Assembly: GCF_000685315.1 (NCBI RefSeq)
Contig: NZ_ARYM01000017.1
Span: 1-64,000 of the forward strand
Direction: 5' to 3'
Length of the DNA: 64,000 nucleotides
Origin: Hyphomonas polymorpha PS728
GTDB lineage: Bacteria > Pseudomonadota > Alphaproteobacteria > Caulobacterales > Hyphomonadaceae
Shown: positions 35,436 to 43,754 of the stretch, one piece after another
Position numbering within the stretch: the first letter of the stretch is position 1
How the letters are laid out: every line of letters starts with the position of its first letter
Translations under genes and position numbers: made by a program
Notes under the pieces: model-generated
The model's database searches: none
Told to the model about the DNA's origin: nothing
The model's input: only the letters and a program-made list of their open reading frames with translations

Positions 35436-35880
35436 CTACTTTAGCTGCCGCACTCTGCTAATCTTCAGTAGCGTTTCCGCCCAGAGCTCGAGCGCGGCGC
35501 GTTTCTCCGCGGCGTAATCATACCGGTTATAGATCTGAGCGACCGGTGAGCCGAGCGGGGTGTGATTGAGTATGCGGGCAATCACTTCTCCGCGCACGCC
35601 GCAGCGTTCGGATGCCATCATGCTCGCGCCGGTATGACGCAGGTCGTGAGCGGTCGCGTTATCGATGTTCAGCTTCTCCCGGATCCGGCTCATGGCTCGG
35701 GTGATAGCGTGGCGATCCACCGGACCATTGCCATGGATCGCCGGGAAGACATGTCCCCGGTAATCGGCGACGAGCCGGGGTCGTCCTGGGAATCTCTGTT
35801 AGTACCTCCAGCGTCAGCTTTGATGCCCTAAAGCCTTGGCAATCTTGCAGCCCCTCTCTGGGGCGGCGCTGCATAGTACT
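35436..35880 (-). pseudogene. int: Decayed tyrosine recombinase (integrase), C-terminal half
   Basis: The open part (from about 35790 down to the stop at 35436) reads RLVADYRGHVFPAIHGNG, then DRHAITRAM, the box AHDLRHTGASMM, ARILNHT and QIYNRYDY, i.e. the HxxR, late His and nucleophile Tyr of phage-type integrases. Upstream, the matching text (LTLEVLTEIPRTTP) is in another frame, with the shift at about 35775-35782, and nothing resembling the N-terminal half or first catalytic Arg follows. It reads away from the 3' end of tRNA-Arg, the normal position for an integrase of a tRNA-targeting element. Inactive as it stands. Confidence 0.8.
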
Positions 35881-35986
35881 TCGCCTTCTATATCGCGAGG
35901 CTCATCGCCTGTAGTGATGCTGGTTATCTCAATAGTGTTGCTGATGAAATCAGCAGAGCGCTGTTCTTCGTTCTGATCTTTAGGGG

Positions 35987-36157
35987 TCAGTTCTCAACGA
36001 TGTGGACGCCGGTGTAACCATCGTCTTTGAAGGTTTGGGCGATATGATCTGCTGTGTCCTTGCGGTCGGTTCCAACTATCCATAGGTCGCCATTTTTATC
36101 GGTGCCGTGCACCTCATTCTTTCTTCGGGATTCCTTAACGATCTCCTGTACTTCACG
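35987..36157 (-). pseudogene. Short open frame, probable remnant, near the island edge
   Basis: A 56-codon frame with protein-like composition (GDLWIVGTDRKDT, ADHIAQTFKDDGYTGVHIVE) but with an in-frame stop just upstream and no ATG; GTG 36110 would give 41 residues. I do not recognise it. The surrounding 35312-36369 is visibly more AT-rich, otherwise without genes, and includes a 10-bp direct repeat GTGCGGACAC near 36304-36325, in keeping with decaying integration-site DNA. Confidence 0.35.
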
Positions 36158-36369
36158 CTAAGCGTACAACAACTCGTTGAGCCTATCAAAACATCAAGCA
36201 TAGGTCTTACTCATCAACGTGACCGAACCCACAAAAATGAATGCGCGAGTGTATCCGAATCTGGGGATCACCGGCCGAGCATATTATTATCGGAGCAAAT
36301 CCGTGCGGACACGGTGCGGACACGCCCATTTCTGAAAAACCACAGTACGGCGTAAGTCCTTGATTTTAA

Positions 36370-36446
36370 TGGTGCACCCAAGAGGATTTGAACCTCTGAC
36401 CTTTGCCTTCGGAGGGCAACGCTCTATCCAGCTGAGCTATGGGTGC
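36370..36446 (-). tRNA. tRNA-Arg (CCG)
   Basis: A 77-base cloverleaf on the minus strand: 7-bp acceptor GCACCCA/TGGGTGC, D arm GCTC...GAGC, anticodon arm TTGCC-CTCCGAA-GGCAA (anticodon CCG), T arm with GGTTCAAATCC, and encoded CCA at 36370-36372. Its 3' end faces the integrase remnant, making it the likely attachment gene of the island. Confidence 0.95.
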
Positions 36447-36584
36447 AGGCCGAGGCCGGTGTTTATGCGAAGCCGGGGGGCTGTGCAACCGGCTTTGCCT
36501 GATGCCGGGCATAGACGGGCAGGGCAGGGGCTCTTTATGGTGGCGGAAACTCCAGATGACCTGACCTGAAAGGTTCCGTTGGCC

Positions 36585-37607
36585 ATGAAGTTGCCTCTTG
36601 CCCGATCCCTGCTTGCCGGCTGCGCGGCGCTTCTTCTGGCCGCTTGCCAGCCTACGGAAACGGAAACCAAAACACCGGCAGAGGGCGGCCAGGCGACGGC
36701 GGAAGCCTGCGACGTGTCCCGGCGTGCCGAGCTGCGCAGCGTGCGGCCGGAACTTGAAGCGGCTGCCCTGGAAGCCGCCAAGGCAAGCCGGGGCGGTGGT
36801 TCTCCGGCGCTCTGGACGCTGCGCGACGAGGATACGACCATTCACCTGCTAGGCACGGTTCATCTGTTGCGCCCCGAACTGGACTGGATGTCGCCCGAGA
36901 TCGAAGCCGCCATCGCGGGGGCCGGCACAGTGGTTTTCGAAGCGGATACGACCAGCCCGGAAGCTCAGCGGGAGCTGATGAAGTTTTACACGACGCAGGG
37001 TTTTTTCACCGACGGGGCGCAGCTGACCAACTTCCTTTCCGAAGGGGAGACAGAAGAGCTGAAGGCGGCGCTGGAGACGGTAGGCCTGCCGATCGAGGCC
37101 CTGCTGCCCCACCGGCCTTGGATGGCGGCGGTGAATATCTCGGTGACGCAGATGCTGGACGAGGGATTTGATCCGGAATCGGGGGTGGAGAAAGTGATCG
37201 AGCGCGCGGCGCTGTCGCATGGCGCAGGCTTTGCCTACCTCGAAACAGTGGAGCAGCAGCTCGGTGGCCTGGCTGGGCTCAGCTATTGCGACCAGGTCGA
37301 CTTTCTCATGGCGACGGTGGATGGCGTGGGCGAGGGGACAGCGGCGCTGGACCTGCTGGTGGACGAATGGGCGGACGGCGACGTGACGGGCATCGGCGTG
37401 CTGATGGCCAATCCGGAGATGCTGGGATCACAGCCGATCTATGATGTGATGATGACCGACCGCAATGCGCTCTGGGTGCCGCAGATTATGGCGATGCTGG
37501 AGGAGCCGGGAACGGTTCTGGTGGCGGTCGGCGCCGGCCACCTCGCCGGAAAAGACAGCGTTATCGAGATGCTGCGCAATGAGGGTTACACGGTCGAAGG
37601 GCCGTAA
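36585..37607 (+). CDS. TraB/GumN family lipoprotein
   Basis: 340 residues from ATG 36585 (a TTG six bases upstream is less likely). A lipoprotein signal LLAGCAALLLAACQP predicts lipid attachment at Cys near residue 20. The TraB/GumN (TIKI-like) domain begins at LWTLRDEDTTIHLLGTVHLL, continues with VVFEADTT and ends with LVAVGAGHLAGKDSVIEML, containing the conserved GTxH and GxxH motifs of these putative metalloproteases. First intact core gene after the tRNA. Cellular role of bacterial members is not established. Confidence 0.92.
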   Translation: MKLPLARSLLAGCAALLLAACQPTETETKTPAEGGQATAEACDVSRRAELRSVRPELEAAALEAAKASRGGGSPALWTLRDEDTTIHLLGTVHLLRPELDWMSPEIEAAIAGAGTVVFEADTTSPEAQRELMKFYTTQGFFTDGAQLTNFLSEGETEELKAALETVGLPIEALLPHRPWMAAVNISVTQMLDEGFDPESGVEKVIERAALSHGAGFAYLETVEQQLGGLAGLSYCDQVDFLMATVDGVGEGTAALDLLVDEWADGDVTGIGVLMANPEMLGSQPIYDVMMTDRNALWVPQIMAMLEEPGTVLVAVGAGHLAGKDSVIEMLRNEGYTVEGP

Positions 37608-37621
37608 GGCGGGCAGCCTTT

Positions 37622-38434
37622 TCAGTCTGCCGCGCGCCGGAGGGCGAGAAGAGCCTGTTCCAGAATGCCTTCGCTGGCCGCGCAGACAATCTGGCCGCCC
37701 AGCGCCGGGGCTTCGCCCCGCCAGTTGGTGGCAATTCCGCCAGCTCCGCGCACAACTGGGATCAGGGCGGCCACATCCCACGCCTTGAGACAGGACTCGG
37801 CGACAAGATCCAGCGTGCCCCCGGCGACGCGGGCATAAGCATAGGCGTCGAGGCCATAGCGGGTGATGCGGGCGGTGGCGCGCAGATGGTTCCAGGCGCC
37901 TTGCTCTGGCGGGGTGAAGATGAAGGGATCGGTCGTGGCAATCGTCGCGGTGCGCAGGTCTGGATTGCCAGATACGCGGATAGGCGTGGTGCCTGAAGCG
38001 GTTTCCATCACCGCGCTGCCGGGCCAGCCGATATAGCGCTCACCGACGACCGGCTGATCAATGACGCCGATAACCGGCACGCCCTCGGGGTTCACCAGCG
38101 CGATGAGGGTGGTCCAAACCGGCAGGCCGCCGACAAAGGCGCGGGTGCCGTCGATCGGGTCGAAATACCAGCGCCAGCCGCTGGTCGAATCTGTGTCTGG
38201 AAATTCTTCACCGGTTACGCCGTCTGCCGGGCGTTCCTGTGAAATGATGGTGCGCATCGCCAGTTCGGCAGCGCGATCTGCTTCGGTGACGGGGTCAAAG
38301 CCGGATTTTGCGGTGCCGGATTTATGGTCGACGCCGTTCAGGTTCCGGAAGTGCGGGCGGATCGCGGTCCAGGCCGCATCGGCAAGCCGGCGGGCCAGGG
38401 CAATGTCATCAGCAATAATACGGGTGTCGGTCAT
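37622..38434 (-). CDS. hisN: Inositol-monophosphatase family phosphatase, HisN-like (histidinol-phosphatase type)
   Basis: 270 residues. Mg2+-binding motifs GEEF (E76/E77), DPIDGTRAF (92-100) and WDVAALIPVVRGAGG are all present. TKSGFDPVTEADRAAE-type entry (here TAKSGFDPVTEADRAAE) is typical of the HisN/IMPase branch used by alphaproteobacteria to dephosphorylate histidinol phosphate; inositol phosphate or PAP could also be substrates. ATG 38434 is preferred over the in-frame upstream codon at 38470, which would overlap the XRE gene. Downstream of, and on the same strand as, the XRE regulator. Confidence 0.85.
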   Translation of the reverse strand: MTDTRIIADDIALARRLADAAWTAIRPHFRNLNGVDHKSGTAKSGFDPVTEADRAAELAMRTIISQERPADGVTGEEFPDTDSTSGWRWYFDPIDGTRAFVGGLPVWTTLIALVNPEGVPVIGVIDQPVVGERYIGWPGSAVMETASGTTPIRVSGNPDLRTATIATTDPFIFTPPEQGAWNHLRATARITRYGLDAYAYARVAGGTLDLVAESCLKAWDVAALIPVVRGAGGIATNWRGEAPALGGQIVCAASEGILEQALLALRRAAD

Positions 38435-38466
38435 GGGCGAGGCGATGCCCCGCCCATGAGAAGAGG

Positions 38467-38865
38467 TCAAGCGGCGCCAGTGCTGGAGGTGTCCTGCTCG
38501 AGCGCCTTTGCCAGCTCCAGCAGGCGGCGGCGGGGGCGTTCGCTGAGGCGGTAATAGGCGCGCACCAGTTCCAGGGTCTCTTTCTGGGAGAGGATGTCGC
38601 CTTCCATCTGCTCGGCATCATTGGCGGCGTTTGGAACAGCGCCCTGCACGGCCATGCCATCAAAGAAATACTGGACGGAGACGTTCATCGCCCGTGCCAG
38701 ATCATAAAGGCGCGAGGCGGTGATGCGGTTTGCCCCGCACTCATATTTCTGGATTTGCTGGAAGCGCACGCCCACCTGGGACGCCAGTTCCTGCTGTGTC
38801 ATGCCCAGCAGGCGGCGGCGGCGGCGCAGGCGTTTGCCAACGTGCAGGTCTGTTTCGTCAGCCAT
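38467..38865 (-). CDS. XRE-family transcriptional regulator
   Basis: 132 residues. The helix-turn-helix of the Cro/cI type spans about 9-63: RLRRRRRLLGMTQQELASQV, then RFQQIQKYECGANRITASRL. The remaining half is helical and polar. This short XRE type with QQIQKYE(C/R)G is widespread in alphaproteobacteria, including regulators of stress and cell-cycle genes. ATG 38865 gives the conserved MADETDLHVGKRLRRRR beginning. It is divergent from the small RNA gene to its right. Confidence 0.9.
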   Translation of the reverse strand: MADETDLHVGKRLRRRRRLLGMTQQELASQVGVRFQQIQKYECGANRITASRLYDLARAMNVSVQYFFDGMAVQGAVPNAANDAEQMEGDILSQKETLELVRAYYRLSERPRRRLLELAKALEQDTSSTGAA

Positions 38866-39009
38866 GATCCCTCTCCATATTGGTGCGGGACCGCCAATCA
38901 GTCCCAAAACAGGATATTCGCGCAGTTTCTACGCAAATGCCGTGCCGGAGCCGGGAAACTGCCCGAAGATTGGGCATGTGCAGGGGGTGGGGCAGGGTGC
39001 GGCGAATAG

Positions 39010-39039
39010 GTTCTTGGTCGTTTGTGCATCGCAACATAG
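39010..39039 (+). promoter_or_regulatory. Candidate promoter of the small RNA
   Basis: TTCTTG (39010-39015) and CATAGA (39034-39039) with an 18-base spacer, about 7 bases before the inferred RNA start. Moderate fit to a housekeeping promoter. Confidence 0.4.
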
Positions 39040-39045
39040 ATTGGC

Positions 39046-39121
39046 CTTGCACTTCGGTGCAGACGCCTCTGGCGTTTCCTCCCTTTGACTTCGGCCGCGC
39101 CCATTGGCGCGGCCTTTTTTC
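39046..39121 (+). ncRNA. Trans-acting small RNA, alpha-r8 (MmgR/GsrN)-like
   Basis: About 76 bases with three successive hairpins and no open frame: TGCAC-TTCG-GTGCA (39047-39060, UUCG tetraloop), ACGCC-tct-GGCGT (39063-39075), and the terminator stem GGCCGCGCC-catt-GGCGCGGCC with a T6 tail. Between the second and third is the single-stranded TTTCCTCCCT (39075-39084), an anti-Shine-Dalgarno-like decamer that I recall as the conserved element of the Sinorhizobium MmgR (alpha-r8) family. The size (MmgR about 77 nt) fits, and so do the neighbours: I recall MmgR lying between a monophosphatase and an N-formylglutamate amidohydrolase gene. The 5' end is inferred from the promoter-like element. Confidence 0.75.
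39093..39121 (+). terminator. Rho-independent terminator of the small RNA
   Basis: Nine-bp GC stem, CATT loop, followed by TTTTTTC on the plus strand. No plus-strand protein gene precedes it, which is what exposes the RNA gene. Read on the other strand it lacks a T-run, so it does not serve the convergent hydrolase gene. Confidence 0.9.
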
Positions 39122-39139
39122 TTTAAAACCAGAGAAGTA

Positions 39140-40042
39140 TCAGCGGTTGGGAAACTGCCGGATGGCCTCGACCATCTCCATGATGGCAGCATCCATGACA
39201 GGCCGGAGGCGTGCAAAGCCGCTGGATCGGGTGATCGCCTGCTCATCCATGTAGAGGCCGCGATTGATTTCGATCTGGATGGCGTGAATGCCCCGTTTCG
39301 GGCGGCCATAGCGCCGGGTGGTATAGCCGCCGGCATAGGGCGCGTTGCGCGCGACAGTGAGGCCGTGATTGCGGAAAACCCGTTCCAGCCGGTTGACCAG
39401 GCGGGGATCGCTGCTCGACCCGAACCGGTCGCCCAGGACAATATCGGTCAGATTGCGCCGTCCCGGCTGGACCGAAGGCATGGAGTGACAGTCCACCAGC
39501 AGCGCGCGGCCATGCAGGGCGCGCTGGGCGTCCAGAAGGCTCGCCAGCTGGCCGTGATAGACGTCATGCACCCCGGCGAGGCGCTGCTCGCCCTCGGCCT
39601 TTGACAGGAGGCGGCCATAGATCGCCTCTCCCCGGGCGCCGACCTTTGGCAGGCAGCCGAGGCCCGCTTCGACCCGCGGCGTCGGCAGGGCGCAGGCGCG
39701 GGGCGGGCCGTCATGAAACATGGCCGGGTCCAGCTCGTGGGGGTCGCGGTTGAGGTCGACAACGGAACGCCCGAACCGGGCCGCGAGCAGGTGCGCGCCA
39801 TACCGGGGGGCATTGGCAAACAGCTCGTCGACAAAGGCATCTTCGGTCCGGCGCACATCCATCAGGGGCACGCAAAGCGCCGAGACCATGGTTTCCGGAT
39901 AGAGATTGCCCGAATGCGGGCTGGCAAAGACGATGGGGGCCACGCCTGCTTCGGGCGCCGACAGCACGAAGGGCGCGTCGAGCCCGTTCGGGCCGGCGGG
40001 CATTCCTTCATAAATCCTTAAGGCGGGCGACGTATCCGGCAT
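39140..40042 (-). CDS. N-formylglutamate amidohydrolase family protein
   Basis: 300 residues. Family features: IVFASPHSGNLYP near the start, DLNRDPHELD, LLVDCHSMPSV and IQIEINRGLYMDE. These proteins are zinc hydrolases; HutG-type members remove formate from N-formylglutamate in histidine degradation. The absence of other hut genes nearby leaves the physiological substrate open. The start ATG 40042 has no strong ribosome site. Confidence 0.9.
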   Translation of the reverse strand: MPDTSPALRIYEGMPAGPNGLDAPFVLSAPEAGVAPIVFASPHSGNLYPETMVSALCVPLMDVRRTEDAFVDELFANAPRYGAHLLAARFGRSVVDLNRDPHELDPAMFHDGPPRACALPTPRVEAGLGCLPKVGARGEAIYGRLLSKAEGEQRLAGVHDVYHGQLASLLDAQRALHGRALLVDCHSMPSVQPGRRNLTDIVLGDRFGSSSDPRLVNRLERVFRNHGLTVARNAPYAGGYTTRRYGRPKRGIHAIQIEINRGLYMDEQAITRSSGFARLRPVMDAAIMEMVEAIRQFPNR

Positions 40043-40192
40043 CAGCGCAATGGTTTGACAATCGTTCGCAAGGTCAAGGCCTTTCAGCGCTTGCGTGTGG
40101 CGTCAGTCTTGCAAGCCTTCGTGTTCATCGCCGATTTACCATCGGTGGGCTTAATGTGTTAATTATGTGAGTCGCATCACAGGGGACCCTGC

Positions 40193-40552
40193 GTGACAAA
40201 AATCCTGCTTGCTGAAGACGATGATTCGATGCGCACTTTCCTGGCTTCAGCGCTGCGGCGCGCCGGGCATGATGTGCAGGATTATGCGGACGGCGAAACG
40301 GCGCTTCAGGCGCTTGAGCGCGAAGTGTTCGACCTGCTGCTCACCGACATCGTGATGCCGGGGCTCGACGGGATCGAGCTGGCCCGCCGCGGCGCCGAAC
40401 TCGACCCGGCAATGAAGATTGTCTTCATCACCGGGTTTGCTGCTGTGGCGCTCTCTTCGGGCTCGCCCACGCCGGCGGGCGCCAAGGTTCTTTCCAAGCC
40501 CTTCCACCTTCGCGAAATCGTCGAAGAGGTGGACAAGGTGATGGCGGCCTGA
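40193..40552 (+). CDS. cpdR: CpdR-type single-domain response regulator
   Basis: 119 residues, receiver domain only. Acidic pocket D9-D11, phosphoacceptor D52 in LLLTDIVMPGLDGIELA, conserved Lys in LSKPF. FITGFAAVAL and the ILLAEDDDSMRTFL opening match CpdR, the alphaproteobacterial adaptor that, unphosphorylated, brings ClpXP to the pole to degrade CtrA and other cell-cycle factors. It starts at GTG 40193. Upstream, TTAATGTGTTAATTATG looks like a promoter or regulator site. Confidence 0.92.
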   Translation: MTKILLAEDDDSMRTFLASALRRAGHDVQDYADGETALQALEREVFDLLLTDIVMPGLDGIELARRGAELDPAMKIVFITGFAAVALSSGSPTPAGAKVLSKPFHLREIVEEVDKVMAA

Positions 40553-40665
40553 GGCAGGCTGGGCTGCTGGCTGCACATCTCGCATAAAGGCCGCTTGACG
40601 CGCCAGCGCGGATTGTCCATTACGCCTCTTCTTCAGGATTGGCCCCGACGGGTCATTGCCGAGAA

Positions 40666-40740
<75 letters not shown>

Positions 40741-40801
40741 TTCTTTCCCCGAGCTTGAGAATCGACCGCTCCACGCAGCGCATTGCACCACCGCCTCACT
40801 T

Positions 40802-41758
40802 TCAGTGGCTATCCGAATGCTCAATCCGTGTCAGCTTGTCCGGGTTTTTGACGATATAAATGGCAAAGATCTTCCCATCGCGAATGGCCAGGGCGGTTGT
40901 CTGCAGCTTGCCGTTTTGATCCAGGCCAACATAGCCAGGTAAGCCGCCGATGGTTGCCGTCCGCAGCAGGGCAGGCGGAGCCGCAGCCTTCCGGCGCGCG
41001 GAAACGAATAGCCGCAGTGCGCTCTGAAGGCCGTGAATGACATTCCGGAATGCCAGCACCTTGCCGCCGCCATCGCTATGTATCTCGACATCGCGCGCAA
41101 GCAGCGCCGAGAGGGCCGCGACATTGCCATCGCGAGAGGCTGCAAAAAAGGCGCGGGCAATTCGGTCGGCTTCTGTTGCATCAAGGCTGAAACGCGGCCG
41201 GGCGTGCAGAACATTCTTTCGGGCGCGGGCCGCCAGTTGCCGCACGGCGGCGGGTTCCCGGTCAAGCGTGACGGCGACTTCGGTCAGCGGGATGTCGAAC
41301 ACATCGTGGAGAAGGAAGGCCGCCCTTTCCAGGGGCGAGAGCCGCTCCAGCGCCAACATCAGCGTGACGGTGACATCGTCCGTGAGGGGCTCCTCCCGAT
41401 CGGCGGGCTCGATCCATGGCTCGGGCAGCCATGGGCCAACATAGACTTCGCGGCGGGCGCGCGCCGATTTCATCCGATCAAGGCATAACCTTGTGACAAT
41501 GCGGGTGAGATAGGCAGCTGGGGTGCGGACTTCGGCCTCAACGCACGCCCACCGCAACCAGGCATCCTGCAGCACATCTTCCGCCTCACTGATCGAGCCC
41601 AGCATCCGGTAGCCCAGACGAAGCAGGCGTTCCCGTTCCAGGGAAAATTCCTGGGTCCTCCGGTCGCCGCGGGGCGTAGCGGCTCCCACGTCAATCGCCA
41701 CCGCGCTCTTGAGGTTGCGCAGAGGCGGGTCCGTATCGTTCCTGTCGTGCCGCCTCAT
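40802..41758 (-). CDS. sigJ: ECF41-group sigma factor with C-terminal SnoaL-like domain (SigJ-type)
   Basis: 318 residues. Sigma region 2 (ERLLRLGYRMLGSISEAEDV) and region 4 (LSPLERAAFLLHDVFDIPLT) are followed by a fused SnoaL_2-like domain. The three ECF41 marks are present: WLPEP at 110-114 in the linker, DGGGK at 229-233, and NPDKL at 305-309. In this group the C-terminal domain replaces an anti-sigma factor and tunes activity. The usual target is a neighbouring carboxymuconolactone decarboxylase, oxidoreductase or epimerase gene; here the divergent gene at 41902 is exactly that. ATG 41758 (with AAGGAAAG) is preferred; a longer reading would run through the target promoter. Confidence 0.95.
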   Translation of the reverse strand: MRRHDRNDTDPPLRNLKSAVAIDVGAATPRGDRRTQEFSLERERLLRLGYRMLGSISEAEDVLQDAWLRWACVEAEVRTPAAYLTRIVTRLCLDRMKSARARREVYVGPWLPEPWIEPADREEPLTDDVTVTLMLALERLSPLERAAFLLHDVFDIPLTEVAVTLDREPAAVRQLAARARKNVLHARPRFSLDATEADRIARAFFAASRDGNVAALSALLARDVEIHSDGGGKVLAFRNVIHGLQSALRLFVSARRKAAAPPALLRTATIGGLPGYVGLDQNGKLQTTALAIRDGKIFAIYIVKNPDKLTRIEHSDSH

Positions 41759-41830
41759 ATCACTTTCCTTACACGTGTTACCTGCCCCTCGGGCGCACGG
41801 CCCCCCCCCAGAAATAAAATCAGGCCGGGA

Positions 41831-41857
41831 TGTCACGCTTCCAACTGCCGTCTCGTC
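41831..41857 (+). promoter_or_regulatory. ECF41-type promoter of the carboxymuconolactone decarboxylase gene
   Basis: TGTCACG (41831-41837), 16-base spacer, CGTC (41854-41857). The ECF41 consensus as I recall it is TGTCACA-N16-CGTC. It points at the gene beginning 45 bases downstream. No such match exists on the opposite strand toward the sigma gene. A tract of about ten C residues lies nearby at 41802-41811. Confidence 0.85.
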
Positions 41858-41901
41858 ATCCCAGCAGCGCCGCCCAATGGCGCAAAGTCAAGGAGACTAT
41901 C

Positions 41902-42357
41902 ATGACTGAGATCCCTCGCCTCACCTGGCACGAAATCGCCCCAGCTGGAGCCAAGGCCCTGTTCGGCATCCATCACTATATCAGGAACGCGACGAGCCTG
42001 CCTGAGGAACTTATCCACCTGGTGTTCCTGCGCGTTTCGCAGATCAATGGCTGCGCGCATTGTATCGATCTGCATACACGCGATCTTTTGAAAACCATGG
42101 CGGCGGACAAGGTTACTCTTCTTCCGGTCTGGGCGGAGGTGCCCCACCTGTTCCCGCCGCAGTACCGCGCTGCGCTGGCCTGGGCCGAAGAGGTGACCTT
42201 GGTGAGCGAGACCAACGCCTCAGATGAAGCCTATGCGGCGGCTTCGGCCGTTTTCGAGCCGAAGGACTTGGTCGACCTCACAATCGCGATCGCGGCTATG
42301 AACGCCTTCAACCGGCTCGGAGCGCCTTTCCGGCTGCCGGTTCAGGCACGTCCCTGA
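41902..42357 (+). CDS. Carboxymuconolactone decarboxylase/AhpD family protein
   Basis: 151 residues. The AhpD-like redox motif is CAHCIDLHTRD (C51, C54, H58), preceded by the family helix LPEELIHLVFLRVSQING. Members with CxxC-x3-H act as alkylhydroperoxidase-type thiol peroxidases or are of unknown role; true decarboxylases lack the cysteines. AGGAGA precedes ATG 41902. It is divergent from and presumably driven by the ECF41 sigma factor, the COE arrangement known for this sigma group. Confidence 0.93.
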   Translation: MTEIPRLTWHEIAPAGAKALFGIHHYIRNATSLPEELIHLVFLRVSQINGCAHCIDLHTRDLLKTMAADKVTLLPVWAEVPHLFPPQYRAALAWAEEVTLVSETNASDEAYAAASAVFEPKDLVDLTIAIAAMNAFNRLGAPFRLPVQARP

Positions 42358-42563
42358 GGGGGTAAGCGGCGCTATTGCTTCAATGCAGCGGCGCCGCTCA
42401 GCTCCATCCAGCAAGGTCTGAGCGCCGCAATAGGCCCGAATGGCCATATTTCAATATTCGATATTTGCCGTTTTTCGATAAATATTTCTTGCGTGGCAAA
42501 ACTGCTTTGCTACCTTTCCGCAACGTCCGCAGTCCTGCGGGAAACATCGGAGGCGTGAGCAAG

Positions 42564-43754
42564 ATGGCGCAGACAACCAGCCCCTCGGCACTTCAGTATC
42601 TCGACAAGGCAATGGGCGGCCTGAAACAGCTCGGCCTTGTGCCGGACAATAGCAAGAATGGCGCGGCGCCCATCGTGGCGCTGCTGGAACAGATTGCTCA
42701 TCTCGAGCCGGAAAAAGTGGCGGCGATTGCCCGCACGCTGGATCAGGCGAGCCTCTTCAATGATGTGGTGCGCGAACAGGTGGCCGGGATTACCATCGGC
42801 GAGCGCTATCAGGGCATCACCACGGCCTTCAATACCATCCGGGATGACGCGAAGTCTCTTGTGGACCAGTATGCGGACGGCAAGATCTCCACCATGGAGC
42901 GTGTCTCGAATGTCTGGATGAAGATGACGCGCGGCGACATCGCCGCCCGCTTCGGCAAGATCAAGGATCTTTATCTGGAGGTTCAGGACGAATCGGCCAA
43001 CCAGATCGACCGGGAACGGAAGATCCTTGAGGCCTATCTCGATTTCCGCGGCGCGATGAAACAGTCCGAAGTGCTGGCGCTGGAAGTGCTCAAAGCGGCT
43101 GAGGCGGAGCTGGAAGCCGCCCGGTTGAAAGTGGGGGAGGCGGTGGCCGCGGTTGCGGGCTATTCCGGTGAAGACCCGGCCGAGCGCGCCCGCTTCGAGC
43201 TTGCCCGTGACGAACAGCTGCGACTGCTGCAGGCGGAGGAAAAGCGGTATCAGGTTTCCAAGGACCTCTCCGACAATATCACCATCGGCTACAACACATC
43301 CGAAGTGATCATGGCGCGGCTTGTTCAGACCACGAGCGCCAAGGAGCGGGTGTATGCCCAGTCTGTCAGCTTCTTCTCCACCAATGAGATCGTGCTGACG
43401 GCCCTGACGGCAAGCTTCACTGGCATGCATGGCCTGCACGAATCCACTCAGACGCTGGAAGCAATGAAGAAGGGTGTGGACCAGAGCCTGGAAGTGCTGG
43501 CCGATATTGGCGGGCAGATCCAGGAAGCGGCGGTGAAAGCGGGCTATGGGCCCACGGTGTCTGCGGCCTCGGTCAAGATGCTGGTGGAAAGCGTCGTTTC
43601 CTATCAGGAGCGTACACAGACGATCATTGCGGAAATGCGCAAGCTTGCCACTCAGAACTCTGAGGAAATCCGGGAAGCGGTGGAGGATGGCAAGCGGCGC
43701 CTGACGAAACTGGTTGAGGAGGGCGCGACCCTCGCGCTGCTTCCCAAGCCGTGA
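42564..43754 (+). CDS. TelA-like helical protein, first gene of a three-gene operon
   Basis: 396 residues, almost wholly alpha-helical with heptad-like stretches (VLKAAEAELEAARLKVGEAV, about 175-195) and no signal peptide or membrane segment. The order of helices and the segment SDNITIGYNTSEVIMARLVQ followed by SVSFFSTNEIVLTAL resembles TelA/YaaN-family toxic-anion-resistance proteins, an assignment I hold loosely. GGAGGCGTGAGCAAG precedes ATG 42564. Its stop overlaps the GTG of the next gene by three bases. An AT-rich promoter region (TTTTTCGATAAATATT near 42472) lies upstream, in the 206-base gap after the peroxidase gene. Confidence 0.5.
   Translation: MAQTTSPSALQYLDKAMGGLKQLGLVPDNSKNGAAPIVALLEQIAHLEPEKVAAIARTLDQASLFNDVVREQVAGITIGERYQGITTAFNTIRDDAKSLVDQYADGKISTMERVSNVWMKMTRGDIAARFGKIKDLYLEVQDESANQIDRERKILEAYLDFRGAMKQSEVLALEVLKAAEAELEAARLKVGEAVAAVAGYSGEDPAERARFELARDEQLRLLQAEEKRYQVSKDLSDNITIGYNTSEVIMARLVQTTSAKERVYAQSVSFFSTNEIVLTALTASFTGMHGLHESTQTLEAMKKGVDQSLEVLADIGGQIQEAAVKAGYGPTVSAASVKMLVESVVSYQERTQTIIAEMRKLATQNSEEIREAVEDGKRRLTKLVEEGATLALLPKP

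Noticed and set aside
36304-36325. Tandem GTGCGGACAC repeat near tRNA-Arg as an att core
   Set aside because: Does not match the tRNA 3' end, which is the expected crossover core for a tRNA-targeting integrase.
41802-41811. Run of about ten C residues between the sigma factor and its target
   Set aside because: Could be a phase-variable tract, but it lies outside the ECF41 promoter elements and in no reading frame; an assembly artefact is equally likely.
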